Positions 1 through 11,185 of a stretch of 64,000 nucleotides of DNA are shown in pieces. The DNA is taken from positions 4,231,258-4,295,257 of the forward strand of contig OY720641.1 in NCBI GenBank assembly GCA_963169105.1, in the 5' to 3' direction. Under the pieces are notes generated by a model. That model worked only from the letters and a program-made list of their open reading frames with translations, ran no database searches and was not told the DNA's origin. The position numbers were made by a program, and so were the translations under genes. This stretch comes from Ceriagrion tenellum. Its lineage: Eukaryota; Arthropoda; Insecta; Odonata; Coenagrionidae. Every line of letters starts with the position of its first letter. Position 1 is the first letter of the stretch.

Positions 1-144
1 CCTGGTCCCCTTGGCGCCTTTCGTCGAGAGAAGGTTGATGCCGACGCCGCGCCGGGTTTCTATCCACCCTTCCTCCCTTAACTATTTCCAACGGCGCAAA
101 TGACCTTAGCTGTCGGTCGCCTCCCCAAATATCCAATCCCCTTA
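1..144 (+). mobile_element. 3' part of a tRNA-derived SINE (cut by window edge)
   Basis: The first ~144 bases match the 3' two thirds of the complete SINE at 59444-59751 almost base for base. The shared stretch runs from the GTCCCCTTGGCGCCTTTCG block to the CCAAATATCCAATCC end. It is non-coding; the tRNA-like head would lie left of the window. Small differences, such as an extra GCCGC in the middle, show the two copies are old enough to have diverged. Confidence 0.8.
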
Positions 145-311
145 TTTATATTTTGTTCGAATGCCCCTCTCTTTTTTCTCTCCCATTTCGGCGCTCACTT
201 CAAGTTTTAGTTTTGTGTATTATCAATAGGTGTCGGTTTATTTGACTCTTCTTTGCGTATACACCCCGGTAATAGAGACCGGAGTACTCTCGCGCTCGGA
301 AACACTCGCCG

Positions 312-380
312 ATGAATTCGGCAGACGACTACATCGTCTACTCCAGGCCCGGGAGAGAAGCCGACGACACCTCTGTTCCT
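312..380 (+). CDS. Possible first coding exon of an unknown gene
   Basis: An ATG opens 23 codons (starting MNSADDYIVYSRPGREADD) that run without interruption to a strong splice-donor match, CT|GTGAGTAAG, at 381. The exon would end on a whole codon (phase 0). The exon and the 80 bases before it are richer in CpG than the A+T-rich DNA around. The peptide is acidic and hydrophilic, with no signal peptide or membrane segment, and I do not recognise it. No acceptor or second exon could be assigned in the window. The start context lacks a purine at -3, so a non-coding reading remains possible. Confidence 0.35.
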
Positions 381-684
381 GTGAGTAAGCGCCTTCCTTC
401 CTGTCTTCCTTCCCGCCTCCTCGTACGTCCCACATACCGTTATTTTTATGCTTTTCTGTATTATGTGCTTTTCTTTAGCTCGCTTTACCCTGGATATATA
501 GTAACCACTCCATTTTAACCTACTCACTTACCACTTCATTCATATATAAACATGAATCGAGTTGGACCAGTGGTAAAGTGCCCTCCTTTCGTCCCGTAGG
601 TCATTCGGAGAAGTTAGCATTGAGTTTAAACCCAAGTGAATTTTTCTTCTAGTAGACAGTCGTAGTTTTTTCTTAGTTCTAGTC
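381..684. other. Putative intron start, no feature
   Basis: If the exon at 312-380 is real this is the beginning of its intron. It is A+T-rich with no recognisable coding or RNA signal. Confidence 0.3.
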
Positions 685-728
685 AATAAAATGTTTATAC
701 AACAACTTGTTGTTTTTAAACATTTTAT
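685..728. repeat. 44-bp near-perfect palindrome
   Basis: Arms of 22 bases around 706/707 (AATAAAATGTTTA paired with TAAACATTTTATT, then ACAACAA with TTGTTGT) form a hairpin with almost no loop. It lies a few bases before the larger inverted repeat at 734-1309 and may be a stem-like end of the same element. Confidence 0.75.
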
Positions 729-733
729 TTACT

Positions 734-1309
734 GGGAATAAAAAGTAAAAAAATAATAAAAGATAATTTTTAAGTTTGCTTTTCTAAAAAGATATAAAAA
801 AATCTAAAACCAGAAATATCTTAACATCGCACTAAAAAAGAAAAAATAATATTTTCTCGAGTGAATGAAAATTTAGGCAAGTACTGGAAATAATTAAATT
901 CAATTGAAGGAAATTAGCCACACGATGATGAGACCACAACGAAAAGCATGGGGCGCGACCTCAATTATATTTTGCTCCTTAACTTAAGTTCATTTGAAGA
1001 CTTTCTAGAAATTGTATATTGAAGCTCTCTATTTCATTGAACACCAAAATCTTCATATTTAATGAATTTATGTTGATATCGAATGTGAAAGAGCGCCACA
1101 CGCTTTTCATTGTGGTCATATCATCGTGTGGCTAATTTCCTTCAATAGAATTTAATTATTTTCAGTACTTGCCTAAATATTCATTCACTCGAGAAAATAT
1201 TATTTTTTCTTTTTTAGTGCGATGTTAAGATATTTCTGGTTTTAGATTTTTTTATATCTTTTTAGAAAAGCAAACTTAAAAATTATCTTTTATTAGTTTT
1301 TTATTTCTC
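734..1309. mobile_element. Foldback element with ~220-bp inverted arms
   Basis: The left arm, about 734-956, is the reverse complement of the right arm, about 1093-1309, with scattered mismatches; ~136 bp of loop lies between. Matching blocks include CACACGATGATG, GCAAGTACTG, CACTCGAGAAAATATTATTT and GCGATGTTAAGATATTTC. There is no ORF. Long arms, a short loop and no coding capacity suit a foldback-type or other non-autonomous DNA transposon. I saw no convincing target duplication. Confidence 0.75.
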
Positions 1310-1973
1310 TTAGTTTCGCTTCAGACCCGCTCTTACTTAACATTTTTTCGAATGGGATAAGTCCTGTGATCGAACATTCGGGTGATGGGTCAGACAAGCA
1401 TGATGTACTTTATGACTACTCTTTTTGCAATATTTACTTATTTGTGGTAAAAAAAACTTTAACTTACTCTGTTCGTTGAATGAATTCATTAGCTATTCAC
1501 AAAACCTTCTGACGTGACTATTGTGTACCTGCAGAGTGCTTCCTATTGACAAAAAACGAAGAGTATTGCTTGCGCTCGCTGGTCCATTCATCGTTGTCAG
1601 CGTCCGCGTAAGTGCGCTATCGTATTTTCTGATAGACTAACTTCATTGCATTTTATGGAAAGCTTCCATTAAATGTGTTGTCAGCGTGTTTAATTACAGC
1701 AAACAACGGATAATCAATTTATTATATAGCCATAGAACTGCGATGGCCAAAGACAGCGGCGCTGATATATTATCGAATATGAAACAGCCTCAATAACTGA
1801 CTTAGACAATGAGCTAATGATGCATTGTAAGCATAAGTATTCCGAAGACGACTTCCGTATGAAATAGTATGATGCATAAGTTCGTCAGTAATATATTTGA
1901 GGAGGTTTGCCATCAGTAGCTACGATAGATATCCTACATCTAAAAAATATCCCATTCAGAATGATGAAAACAC
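1310..1973. other. Unassigned A+T-rich stretch
   Basis: I see no ORF, tRNA or repeat that I can support here. Confidence 0.3.
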
Positions 1974-2044
1974 TGGCCCGTGGGGGGAACTAACCCAGTA
2001 CCTAATTATTGGTTATATGCTCTATCCAACTGAGTATACGAGCC
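1974..2044 (-). pseudogene. tRNA-Ile(AAT)-like pseudogene or SINE head
   Basis: Read on the minus strand, a 71-nt tRNA-like sequence has a 7-bp acceptor stem (GGCTCGT with ACGGGCC, one G-T pair), an A-box-like ACTCAGTTGGATAGAGC and an anticodon loop CCAATAA that would read AAT (Ile). The T arm is broken: the T loop is TTAGTTC and two of its five stem pairs fail. The anticodon stem also has a mismatch. It therefore looks like a decayed tRNA copy or the head of a tRNA-derived SINE. Confidence 0.55.
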
Positions 2045-2731
2045 ATTTGAAGTTGCCCAAATAAATCTAAAAAAAAAACAGAATTAGGCTGAATTGTTCG
2101 TAAAATGTCCAATTCTTGGTCGATGGCGTATGTATCGTTCTATGAAGGTATTCGGTGAAGTAAATTCAGCGCAGTTTTTATTCGGGTATTAAACTTCAGG
2201 TTGTTAAAATGCGCTCAGATACACGGAAGTCAAATGTTTCGTCTCTTCATAAAGAATTTTTGAGGGTCAATGATCGCGAAAAATTCCTTCGTTAAAAAAT
2301 ATTTTTGTGAAATTGGCTTCATGTATTTAATAAAAAAAAGGTAATTCGTGAAAAATGAATACTCGTGGAGTCGAATCCGTAAAATTGGCTGGTAACCCTG
2401 AAACTGTCCGTAGTTAAAGCCGTTTTCCAACGGGGAAACTGTTAGTGTGTCCGGATCACAGGTGATTTCCAGGGAAAGAATGAAGGAAAAGAACTTACCA
2501 AAGTTTTTCATATGACAGGAGGCTAGTCAGGTAATATATAGGAAGGAAAACTATCATGATGAAGGATGGAATTAAGGTAATATAGGTAGACGCTGACGTC
2601 TAAACGAGTTGGCATGGGGCAAGAGAGTTCTGGGTGGTGGAAACTTGTATGAAAAAAAGTAACAAATTCATAAGTTGTTAAGTTATGGGAAATGAGAGGA
2701 AGAAATATCTTAGGCTTTCCCGGCGTATAAT

Positions 2732-2910
2732 GATGTTGAAGGTTGCTCGAGTTTTCCACCGGGTCAAACTCCATCCAACTTGGCCGACGTTTCGATGAAC
2801 TCCTGATGACGGATCGTCCATCGTCATCAGGATATGATGACTCGTCCATCGAAACCTTGGCCAAGATGGAGAGTTTGACCCGGTGGAAAACCCGAGCTAC
2901 CTTCAGCATC
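2732..2910. repeat. Foldback hairpin with ~85-bp arms
   Basis: GATGTTGAAGG at 2732 pairs with CTTCAGCATC ending at 2910. The arms stay paired inward through the CCACCGGGTCAAACT, CATCGAAAC and CTGATGACG blocks. The sequence before the left arm (GGCTTTCCCGGCG) resembles ones beside the hairpin at 44093 and beside the second Penelope-like element near 49800. That suggests all three derive from one retroelement family. It is non-coding. Confidence 0.7.
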
Positions 2911-2999
2911 GAAAATGACTTGACTTTTTCATAGAGGGACTTGACGAATACTTTCCACCTTAAATACCAAGGTGTGGACTACGAACGAATACCCTAAGC

Positions 3000-3170
3000 C
3001 ACGGATGGCGAACCTTTTGGCGATTGAGTGCCAAAGTTTATGAAATAAGAGTATACTACTCGCTCGACTCGCGTGCCAACCCATCGAGTGAGGTAGAGGT
3101 ATCCCTCCTTAGCGCCCTCCCAGCTCCGCGTGCCACTTTGGGCACGCGTGCCATAGGTTCGCCACCCCCG
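3000..3170. mobile_element. 171-bp hAT-type MITE with 8-bp TSD
   Basis: The element has imperfect inverted ends (CACGGATGGCGAACCT left; the right end reads CGGGGGTGGCGAACCTATGG in reverse) and an inner GGCACGCGTGCC block. The 8-bp repeat CCCTAAGC lies directly on both sides (2992-2999 and 3171-3178). An 8-bp duplication and GGCGAACCT ends are typical of hAT miniature elements. It has no coding capacity. Confidence 0.85.
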
Positions 3171-3178
3171 CCCTAAGC

Positions 3179-5856
3179 AATATCATTGGGAAGAGGATAA
3201 ATGTTTTACTTATAACATTCCTCAGCTGCAAAACCCAGCCGTTTCTGTGGCCACTTCTCCTATATTTTCATATTCATTCTTTGGACGTTCAACTCCAAGG
3301 TCGGTTGACTACGGCCCTCTGTCCTTTCCTCTCTAATGGTTGTTCCCCCAGTCTTTGTTAGTACTTATTTAATTTTTATCTAAAGATAGACTCTAATTAT
3401 CCTCATGGATCGGGGTTGGTGCTGAAACATAAATGTGCGACTTTTCTTGAAATATATATTCACTTCCTTTTATTCTTCCAAGAGCTTATACCTCACATCG
3501 GTGACAATAAATACATAACTTGGTAAGATAAAACTCTCTTGGCAATAAAAGTATAAAACACGACATACATGTCGTCTTGCTCATATGATTTTCAAATTAG
3601 TTTAACTCTTATAACTTAAGAATAAAACAAATATAAACCTGATGTTGGAACGAATTAGTTTTTGGAAGCACAAAGTATGTGAATATTCTGGCGGATCATT
3701 TAATAACACTTTCCCAAGTTCGTGTTTCAGGACTGAAATAAATGTAATAAAAAATATTAAGTTCTGCATTCGTTTTGTTTTTAGAAATTCATTCTTTTAT
3801 AAAATCGAATATAATAAGGAAAATGAAATGCTAAGGAACAAAATCTTTGCCGATTTATTCATCGGATTAGATGCAATTTTTATTATGTAAATTCATGTTT
3901 AACACAGTTACCGAATCTACACTCAGCAATGCGGATTTAAAAACCCAAATCTGATAATGAAAGGACCTTGCTCATAGATTTATTCTTATCGCCTACGAGT
4001 TTCCTTGTTACTACCACTCGTTGCGCGGAAACCGCACAGTAAACAACGTGAAGTTTGACTTTTGTTTGCTGACGTCACCTATCGTATGCAAATCGTGGGT
4101 GGGTACCGCCGGCAAATGATTCCAGACTGCACGTCCCCAAATTTGTGTGCCATGTTTAGGAAAGGTTCAAATGTAAATCCTCTTTGAGATGAACTTGTGT
4201 TCATCAAATTCCAGCGCTCTCCTATGCATTTATTTTCTATTGAAATCTTCCAGATAATAATTGTGGGCGGCAATACTGCGCCAATCAACATATTTGAATT
4301 GTTTTTGAGATCTGCATTGCTCGTCATCATCATTATTATTATTATAGGGTACTGTTAATGGGCAGCTTATTATGCTCTCATCATCTCCTTATTTATTCAT
4401 TATCCATTTTTTTAAATTTAGATTTCATTTTTGCCATCATTTTATTTTTCAGTCCCTATTTTTCTATTGTTATTTTAGGAACATTCTCCGTCTCGATCTG
4501 GGACGGTCTCGTGGGTTGTCAGGCGTCAGGAGGGTCGATCCAAAGGGGCTGAATGCCACAATCTCTCGACCCTTAACACCGTCGCCGAAGAGCCGTCCCA
4601 CTCGTCCGCCCGGATCGGTAGTTGTCAAGTGTACTGTTGTGTCCAGATTTCCTCGTTGAAATTTCCTTCTTCTGGTATTGCTTATCTAGGTCTTTTACAA
4701 ATAATGATTTAGTTAGGCACATTAGGAAATACCTAATGTGCCCTAAGGCACGCAGTACAGAGGAGAGAAGATTTATTTTAGTTACATTGCACTACAAAAG
4801 CTATTCTACAATGATGACGCTATGATTTCCAAGGACTTAGGAAGAGGATATTCAAATTTGAAACTAGGATTTCCATTCAGGCATAATTTTTTCATGATAT
4901 GAACACGCATGTTTATTTTGCGCTGCGGATGTAGAAGTAGAGCAGAATGCTTTCGTTAATACATTTTAAATTAACTTTAGTACTGTATTTGTTTTCAAAT
5001 GCAAGTAAGTTCGTGAATATCTGTTTCTCAGCTACGTTATGTTGACGCACTATTCCTATCGTAATTCGGTCCACTGAACGAGAGCGGCAATATATTTGCA
5101 TTTTTCAGAAATCAAACTTTGTGTACCATTAACGTATTCCATGCCTCCTGGGAGTGAATTTGACATCTAATGCTTACCTATACAAGTATTCGTTTTTGTA
5201 ATGCTGGCAAAGAGAGTCTTGCATAATTTCCAACCACGAAATGCCCGCTCCCCTCCCATAATAATAATTATAATAATAATATATAAATAATCCCATCGAA
5301 AATAATTCACTCGCGAAACAAAACATGATTTGTATACCACCCAAATGTGGAGCTTAGCGTTGCATTTTTTGTGTTTGTGTTACGAAAGAAGGTTTGAGAA
5401 TTCGTTTTGGATTGGCATACCAAAGTTGGATCGCACTGCGGAGAGAATTAATTTTATAAATTGCACGGAGGAGATAATTATTATTTTCATGAATGGAATA
5501 AAAGAAAAGACAATTTTACAGGTTTCATGTGATCCGTAGAACATGAAATTTTTGAATAGCTGTCTCAGTACCACCGGAGATCACATAAGTTCTCCTCAGG
5601 GTTACCCTCTGGTTGATAAATATTTTCGCCCAGTACAATTCAGCGTTTCTTTTTCAGATGATATCCTTATCTAGGTATCTGAAATGATACACAAAAGAGT
5701 AGAGACGCAATGGAGTTTTAATAGCCATGGCTCATCGCCTTATTTTACTCGAAAGTTATCGGAAATTGAAAATGTTGCACGGATGTCTTACTTCTAATTT
5801 TGCGATACTGGTCTGTCAAATTTTGGCGTAAGAAATAAGATGAGCATATCAAACGT
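3179..5856. other. Unassigned stretch
   Basis: About 2.7 kb with no supportable gene. It contains short ATT/AAT runs near 4326-4347 and 5257-5290, and a locally GC-rich block at 4490-4640 that I cannot name. Short open frames here resemble no family I recognise. Confidence 0.3.
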
Positions 5857-6300
5857 GAGGAAAATTAAACGGAAAATTGTGTAGCTCCTATAAAAATCTG
5901 GAAAAACAAGAAGAACTTGGAATATGCGGCACGTCACAAACTCGGCGTTGCACCTGAACAGCAAAACTATGTTATAAAATAGGGCCTGTCCGGGATTTGA
6001 ACCCGGGACCTCTCGCACCCAAAGCGAGAATCATACCCCTAGACCAACAGGCCGATGTGTATATTCCTCGAAGTTTTCCCTTACTTCCGAACCTCAATAA
6101 CGTCAATGAAATAATTTTAACCCAACTTTCTCCTTTTACGGCCAAATGTGGGCTGCTTTGCGCATCCCGCCTCCGGCTAACGCTCTTCGCGTGTTGACCC
6201 GCTAAATGGGTTTAAGCGGTACCTGCTCGAGATGGCTTCACCTGGAAAGACGATGCCTACCAAAGATTATGTACACGAGAGAGATAGCCATCTATGAGTT
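5857..6300. repeat. Left arm of inverted duplication around tRNA-Pro
   Basis: This 444-bp segment is the diverged reverse complement of 7307-7744. Shared blocks include AAAATTAAACGGAAAATTGTG, GCGGCACGTCACAAAC, AGCAAAACTATGTT, GCGCATCCCGCCTCCGGCTA and AGGCATCGTCTTT read across strands. The tRNA gene lies inside the arm, and about 1.0 kb of single-copy DNA separates the arms. Confidence 0.8.
5982..6053 (-). tRNA. tRNA-Pro (anticodon TGG)
   Basis: A 72-nt minus-strand gene folds as a complete cloverleaf. The acceptor is GGCCTGT with ACAGGCC plus discriminator C. The D arm is GGTCTAGGGGTATGATTC. The anticodon stem CTCGC/GCGAG holds the loop TTTGGGT (TGG, Pro), and the T arm is CCGGG TTCAAAT CCCGG. 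A TTTT run just downstream on the minus strand is a Pol III terminator. A and B boxes are canonical. A diverged copy lies in inverted orientation 1.5 kb away at 7546-7614. It looks functional. Confidence 0.88.
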
Positions 6301-7306
6301 AAAAATGGCGTACTAAACTCTCAATTTCTACGTTGGCGACACACATTTTTACGGTCAAAGAGAGAACTATTCCATAGAAGCGGGAAGTTTGACTCACCTT
6401 CCATATTTTATAGTTATAGGGTGACTGCATCATTGCAATAAGCTTGCATTTTTCTCAATTAACTTGTCAGTTTCATCGCAATGGTAGCAACAACGGGACA
6501 TTGCGGCGATACCGAGTGGCAATTTGCGCATCGATTGGGAAAATTACAAATTTATTACTGTGATTCAGTCATCAACAACTTTTTACTTTCTCAACCCCAG
6601 AATAAAGTTTCATACTTTACAAATTCTTGATTTACACGGTTTTTTCCTCCCACTTCGGTTCAAACCCCTGAGAAATCCGAGGAATTTAAGCCTCTTTAAC
6701 TCTGAGGGAAAGTACAATTAACCATAAAATAGAGAATTAATTTTACCATGGTTTATTTAAATGGCATTTACAAGTCTACCGTTTTACCTTTCACTTCATT
6801 ATTTCCTAACAAGGGCACAGAAGTACAGCAAGTAGTTGGTGTGAATAACCTAATATCCCAAAAAATATCAACCAACACACAGATATGAAAGTACTTGTCA
6901 CTTAAGAGCTTTCTTGAGATTTGCAAAAGTGAATTCATAGAATTGTACCACGAATTTCTCCATCCATTCTGCAATTCAGAGTCAATGTACAGCTCCGAGA
7001 AGTGGATTAGTTAGAGACTGGTCACAAACATACATTTTACTTTTACCTTGAATTAGCCTGAAATCCACTAAGTGCCATTCTAAGAATTCCTTAAGTAAGT
7101 GAGAGGGTAAGTTCGGATTAATGCAAAAGGGTTGTAGTAGTGACATCATTTAAACGATAATGTGACAGTATTCACGTAGCCAGAAGCAAAACAAAAAATC
7201 TTGTTAAGACATTATTAATTCCTATAACCCTAAGAAAATACATCTAAATATTTAAGAAAAAACCTACATATTCATGTCTGTAATACGGTTAGTGGGAAAT
7301 ATTTTA
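6301..7306. other. Spacer between the inverted tRNA-Pro arms
   Basis: About 1 kb of unique A+T-rich DNA. I see no gene or repeat in it. Confidence 0.4.
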
Positions 7307-7744
7307 AACTCATAGATGGCTTTCTCGCTCGCGTATATAATCTTTGGTAGGCATCGTCTTTTCAAGTGAAGCCATCACGAATAGGTACCGTTTAAATCCA
7401 CTGAGTGGGTCAACACGCTGAGAGCGTTAGCCGGAGGCGGGATGCGCAAAGCAGCTCACTTATGGCCGTAAATGGAGAAAGTCGGGTTAGAATTATTTCT
7501 CATTAAGGAACTTAACGAAAACTTCGCTATTAACATCTATCGGATTGCTGGTCTAGGGGTATGATTCTCGCTCTGGGTGCGAGAAATCCCGGGTTCAAGT
7601 TCCGGACAGGCCCAATTTTTTAACATAGTTTTGCTGTGTACAATCGAGTACAACGCTAAGTTTGTGACGTGCCGCAAATTCCAAGTTATTGTCATTTTAC
7701 CAAATTTTTATATGCGTTTCACAATTTTCCGTTTAATTTTCTGA
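7307..7744. repeat. Right arm of inverted duplication around tRNA-Pro
   Basis: This is the partner of 5857-6300, carrying the decayed tRNA-Pro copy. The arms differ by many substitutions and small indels, so the duplication is not recent. Confidence 0.8.
7546..7614 (+). pseudogene. tRNA-Pro(TGG) pseudogene
   Basis: This copy keeps the D-arm sequence TGGTCTAGGGGTATGATTC, the anticodon stem CTCGC/GCGAG with TGG, and most of the T arm. The 5' acceptor strand is lost (it reads GGATTGC where GGCCTGT is needed). Position 33 is C instead of the invariant T, and the T stem has a mismatch (CCCGG versus CCGGA). A T6 run follows. It is the inverted duplicate of the gene at 5982-6053. Confidence 0.75.
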
Positions 7745-7841
7745 GTGATACTAACTTGACTGTCGGTCCTGGGAATGTGAGAGGAGAGTATGGAAAGGAG
7801 CATGAGTCGTTGAATGAAAAGAAAGAGACGAATTGATGTTT

Positions 7842-7866
7842 TGTGTGTGTGTGTGTGTGTGTGTGT
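7842..7866. repeat. (GT)n microsatellite
   Basis: An uninterrupted GT dinucleotide run of about 25 bases. Confidence 0.9.
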
Positions 7867-8766
7867 TTCAGTTTGATGTCACTACGTTTCACAGCGGATA
7901 CGAATGGTCAATATGGTGATAAGGATGATTCACTTTTGAAAATATGACTAGTATCTCATGATGAATGATGATCAACCCTCTATGGACGATTTTATGAAAC
8001 ATTAGCATGAAAGAAATACTGCTACTATATTAGTTTTTAAAAGTGGAATTTTAGTACTTTTCAAAAAAATGCAGTTTATTTGTTAGTAACATTTGAAATG
8101 TGACGTTTTTGTGTTGCATTCATATTTAATTTAAAATAATACTTTGCATAATAATCTTAACACAATGTATACTTCAACATAACCTTCATAACGTACCTTT
8201 GTTAAAATTTCCCAATTCTTCATATGACAACTGAAACTTTGTATTTCAGAGCTCCATTTCAGGCACGCCTACGTCAGTGAATAGCGTCACACATTCACCT
8301 ATTCAAATTGTTTGACAAACCGCCGGAAGAGACGCAACTTTCCACACACTTAATCCGAAGCGTTACAATTCTGTCTGGCGCAGCAATTAAATGGAAAAAA
8401 CCTCCTAGAAAGCTGATATTTCAATGATTTTTGAAACGTAACAAATTTGACTCGCTCGTCCATAGAGGGTTAAGCAATTTAAAATTGAACAAATAACAAC
8501 CTGAGGTATCATAGCACAGAAATACTTGCACCAATGTGTCATTCAAGGATAAATATTTTAAATTGACATACCAAACAACTACCAGCATAAATAATTTACA
8601 AGTAAAACTATGACGCAACTGCATTCAGTGTGCAACAAAGAAGGTTATGGCATTGTAAAACCTGCACCTCTTAAATCCGCTCATGTACTCAAAATGAGGA
8701 ACTCTATATTCCGCCTTCCAACCTAAAATATGGTTACAGGAATAGTATGCAATTTTATTTAGCATA
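7867..8766. other. Unassigned stretch
   Basis: A+T-rich and without a supportable feature. Confidence 0.3.
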
Positions 8767-9834
8767 TAATGCACCCACTTTCCCTTCTTTTTGCAGTTTC
8801 TCCATTACCTCGCATTGTCTTTTCCACTAATTTTCCTTTACCCGATTGGTTATTCACCGCAGTTGATAATTTAACTCCTTGTATTTCGCCTTACCTATGT
8901 CAGTGTTGACGTTTTTCCAATTCCTTCTCTTCCCATTTTCCTCCCATTGTGTCCCGGCATTTTTAATGTGCACCTCCTCCTAGGATGGTGTTTATACTAA
9001 GTGTTTGTTGCTACTAATTAATTTCTCCTACAAAATTCAACTGCCTTCTCGCCGCGATCATTTCTCGTTCCTAATCCAAACCCTCCCACTTCATACCCAT
9101 CTCTCCCTTCCCCCAATACTGCGTTTCAGTCGCGCATTACTATTAGATTTTTCCTGCCCGAGACTTCTCTGATTATCTCCTCTAGTTCACATACCCCATC
9201 CACCTCTTCCTCCCCATGATTGCTTGTCGGTATGTACACCTGGACCAGTACGATATTTGTAATATCCTGTCGCTCACCAGCTCAATATTTACTACCCTCG
9301 TCCCCAATTTTACGTTCAATACTATAGCTACCCCACGTTGGCTCTCTACCCCGACACAAAGACTACCTTGTAACTATCACTCTAGTGGTCCCGGCTATCC
9401 TTCCATCTCACCTCGCACAGTCCCAAGGCATCTATATTCCCTCCATCCATATCCCGTTTAATATTTTTCGGCTTCCCAGCCCTCATCATGGTCCTAATGT
9501 TCCAAGTCCCTATTTTTATCGATACTTTCCTTCCCCTCTTCTTTGTCTTCTCATCTTCCTTGGTATTTGTATCCTGTGATGACTCTGTTGTGCAAGGATA
9601 TCGTGAGATGACGACCTCGGGGGCCTTGACTCCCCCGTTGCCGGGCCCGACACCCGCCCAATTGGGTGGCGTCCCGTAGTTGCCAGGGTTCATTTCTCTT
9701 TGAGTGACATTAATTTTTCTGGGTGGTAAAAATCGGGAGTGAACTCCCACCCCCGCTTCCCAACAGTGTGTTTCACGTGACATTATCACGGGACTACCTT
9801 TCGTCTGGCTCCTACCCTTCGTCCTGTCTGACAT
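8767..9834 (-). pseudogene. LINE fragment: AP-type endonuclease (5' part)
   Basis: On the minus strand a 150-codon frame (9834-9382) ends in the start of an apurinic-type endonuclease: KIGTWNIRTMMRAGKPKNI, then IDALGLCEVRWK. The homology continues through stops and frame changes to about 8770, with recognisable VSDRILQISYWS, GFGLGTRNDRGEKAVEFC and HPRRRCTLKMPG. The order matches the endonuclease at the start of non-LTR retrotransposon ORF2, often annotated craniofacial-development-protein-2-like. No intact RT follows. It is a dead copy on the opposite strand to most LINE debris at 40-47 kb. Confidence 0.8.
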
Positions 9835-9944
9835 TGGTGGCCTTACCGAGAGAAATATTAATTACTCCCGCCAGTCCAGCTCTAGGGATCATTGGAACGC
9901 GCAAGCCCTTACACCATGTCAAGTTTGTAGTCCGCGGGAGAGAG

Positions 9945-10633
9945 ATCTACATCTACACCTACGTCATACCTTGCAAGCCACCCAAAGGGTGTGTGGCAGG
10001 GGGTGCTTCCACACCAGGCATCCATGAATGATATGGTAGAACACCGAAATTACATTGAAACCCGCGTACCGCACATGCAAAGCGCCAATTAAAAATCTAA
10101 TACCCAAGAAACATTCTATCTTCAATCGTTCCAACATGCAAGGGATACAAAGACTACTACTACAAATTCAAAATATCATGCATAAATAAGAACATCAATA
10201 TTTACATCATGCATAAATAAGAGAGTAGAGATTATAATGAGAAAGATTTACTGCCTGCCTATTGTCACTACTCGAACTATTCATGACGACGTTCACAGCT
10301 GTTATGGTCCCGAATGATACGCGGAAAAAATGACATTTTATATCTTTCGGTTCTACAATCTAGCTCTCTAATTTTATTGGCGTGATCTAATCTGCCGTAG
10401 TACGAGGGGGTTAATAGTATGTTTTTTACGTCGTCAGTGAAATGATTTTCCTGAAATTTATTTAGGAGGTTAAGCCTATAATTTAATCTACGCTGTGATA
10501 GCGATTCCCATCCTAATTCTTCTAACTGATGATGCAATGTGAACCCTAATTTTTTTCTCGTAATACCATTGTAATTGTGGTCGTGTGAGCATTCACATTT
10601 GGCATAATTGCAATATAGTGGCGATTGAAACAA
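9945..10633 (-). mobile_element. CR1/Jockey-type LINE 3' end
   Basis: The minus frame 10633-10277 carries LEELGWESLSQRRLNYRL and YKMSFFPRIIRDHNS, the motifs at the C-terminus of CR1/Jockey-group ORF2 after the RT. It then runs through a short 3' UTR to a terminal block (CACACCCTTTGGGTGGCTTGC read on the minus strand) followed by a short (TAGATG)n-like tail at 9945. Many copies in the window share this tail edge while their other edge varies, as expected for 5'-truncated LINEs. Confidence 0.75.
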
Positions 10634-10865
10634 TAACAGTTATAACAGCAATAGTTTCAATCACATGGTAGCATTTTTCACTTTGTTACACAGCACAATT
10701 TTTGACCTCTTATTGTATTAGACTTATTGTTGTTGGCATTGAATTTTCAGCTAATTTTTTGTTTCAACGCTGTTCAATTAAACGAAACTGCCGTAACGAT
10801 AGAGTTAGCAAGAGGAATTGCAATCCTCGCAGTGATCTTCGCACGTCCCCATTAGAGAACTAACT

Positions 10866-11185
10866 GCATCTATATTTACTTCCATATCTACATACTACCC
10901 AGCGAGCCACCACATGGGCGTGTGGCAGGGGTGTTAGGGCACCAGCCGTGTAAAGATTTAAGGGATAAGGTTTTGGGAGATAATGTGGTGACGTGAATTA
11001 TGGGAGTGTATTTAGTGGAGCTCAGTTTTTATTGTGGTCGCTTATTGTATGCGGAAAGAAAAAATCCTTATACCTATCTGTTTCGCAATGTATCTCTCTT
11101 ATTTTATCACTTCTGTCAGACCTAGAGATGTAGTGAGGCGTAATGATAATATTCTCTGTGTCGCTCTGAAACACACCAGTTCTCA
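10866..11185 (-). mobile_element. CR1-like LINE 3' UTR, variant B
   Basis: A ~320-bp copy begins at the CATCTA-type tail and continues through GCGAGCCACCACATGGGCG and AACACACCAGTTCT. It is closely similar to 55769-56085 and 53334-53562. Read on the minus strand the longest copy leads into RT C-terminal coding, so this is a 5'-truncated LINE insertion in minus orientation. Confidence 0.7.

Noticed and set aside
207..527. Minus-strand 106-aa open frame
   Set aside because: It overlaps the plus-strand exon candidate and reads through the donor region. The composition is that of the antisense of a CpG-rich segment, with no domain.
2795..2865. CTGATGACGG and CATCGAAACC in the hairpin as a hammerhead
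   Set aside because: CTGATGA and GAAAC occur, but no stem II forms between them in the required positions. At most it is a relic.
9382..9834. 150-aa minus-strand frame as a host gene
   Set aside because: Its C-terminal part is a LINE AP-endonuclease start (IGTWNIRTMMRAGK), so it is retrotransposon sequence.
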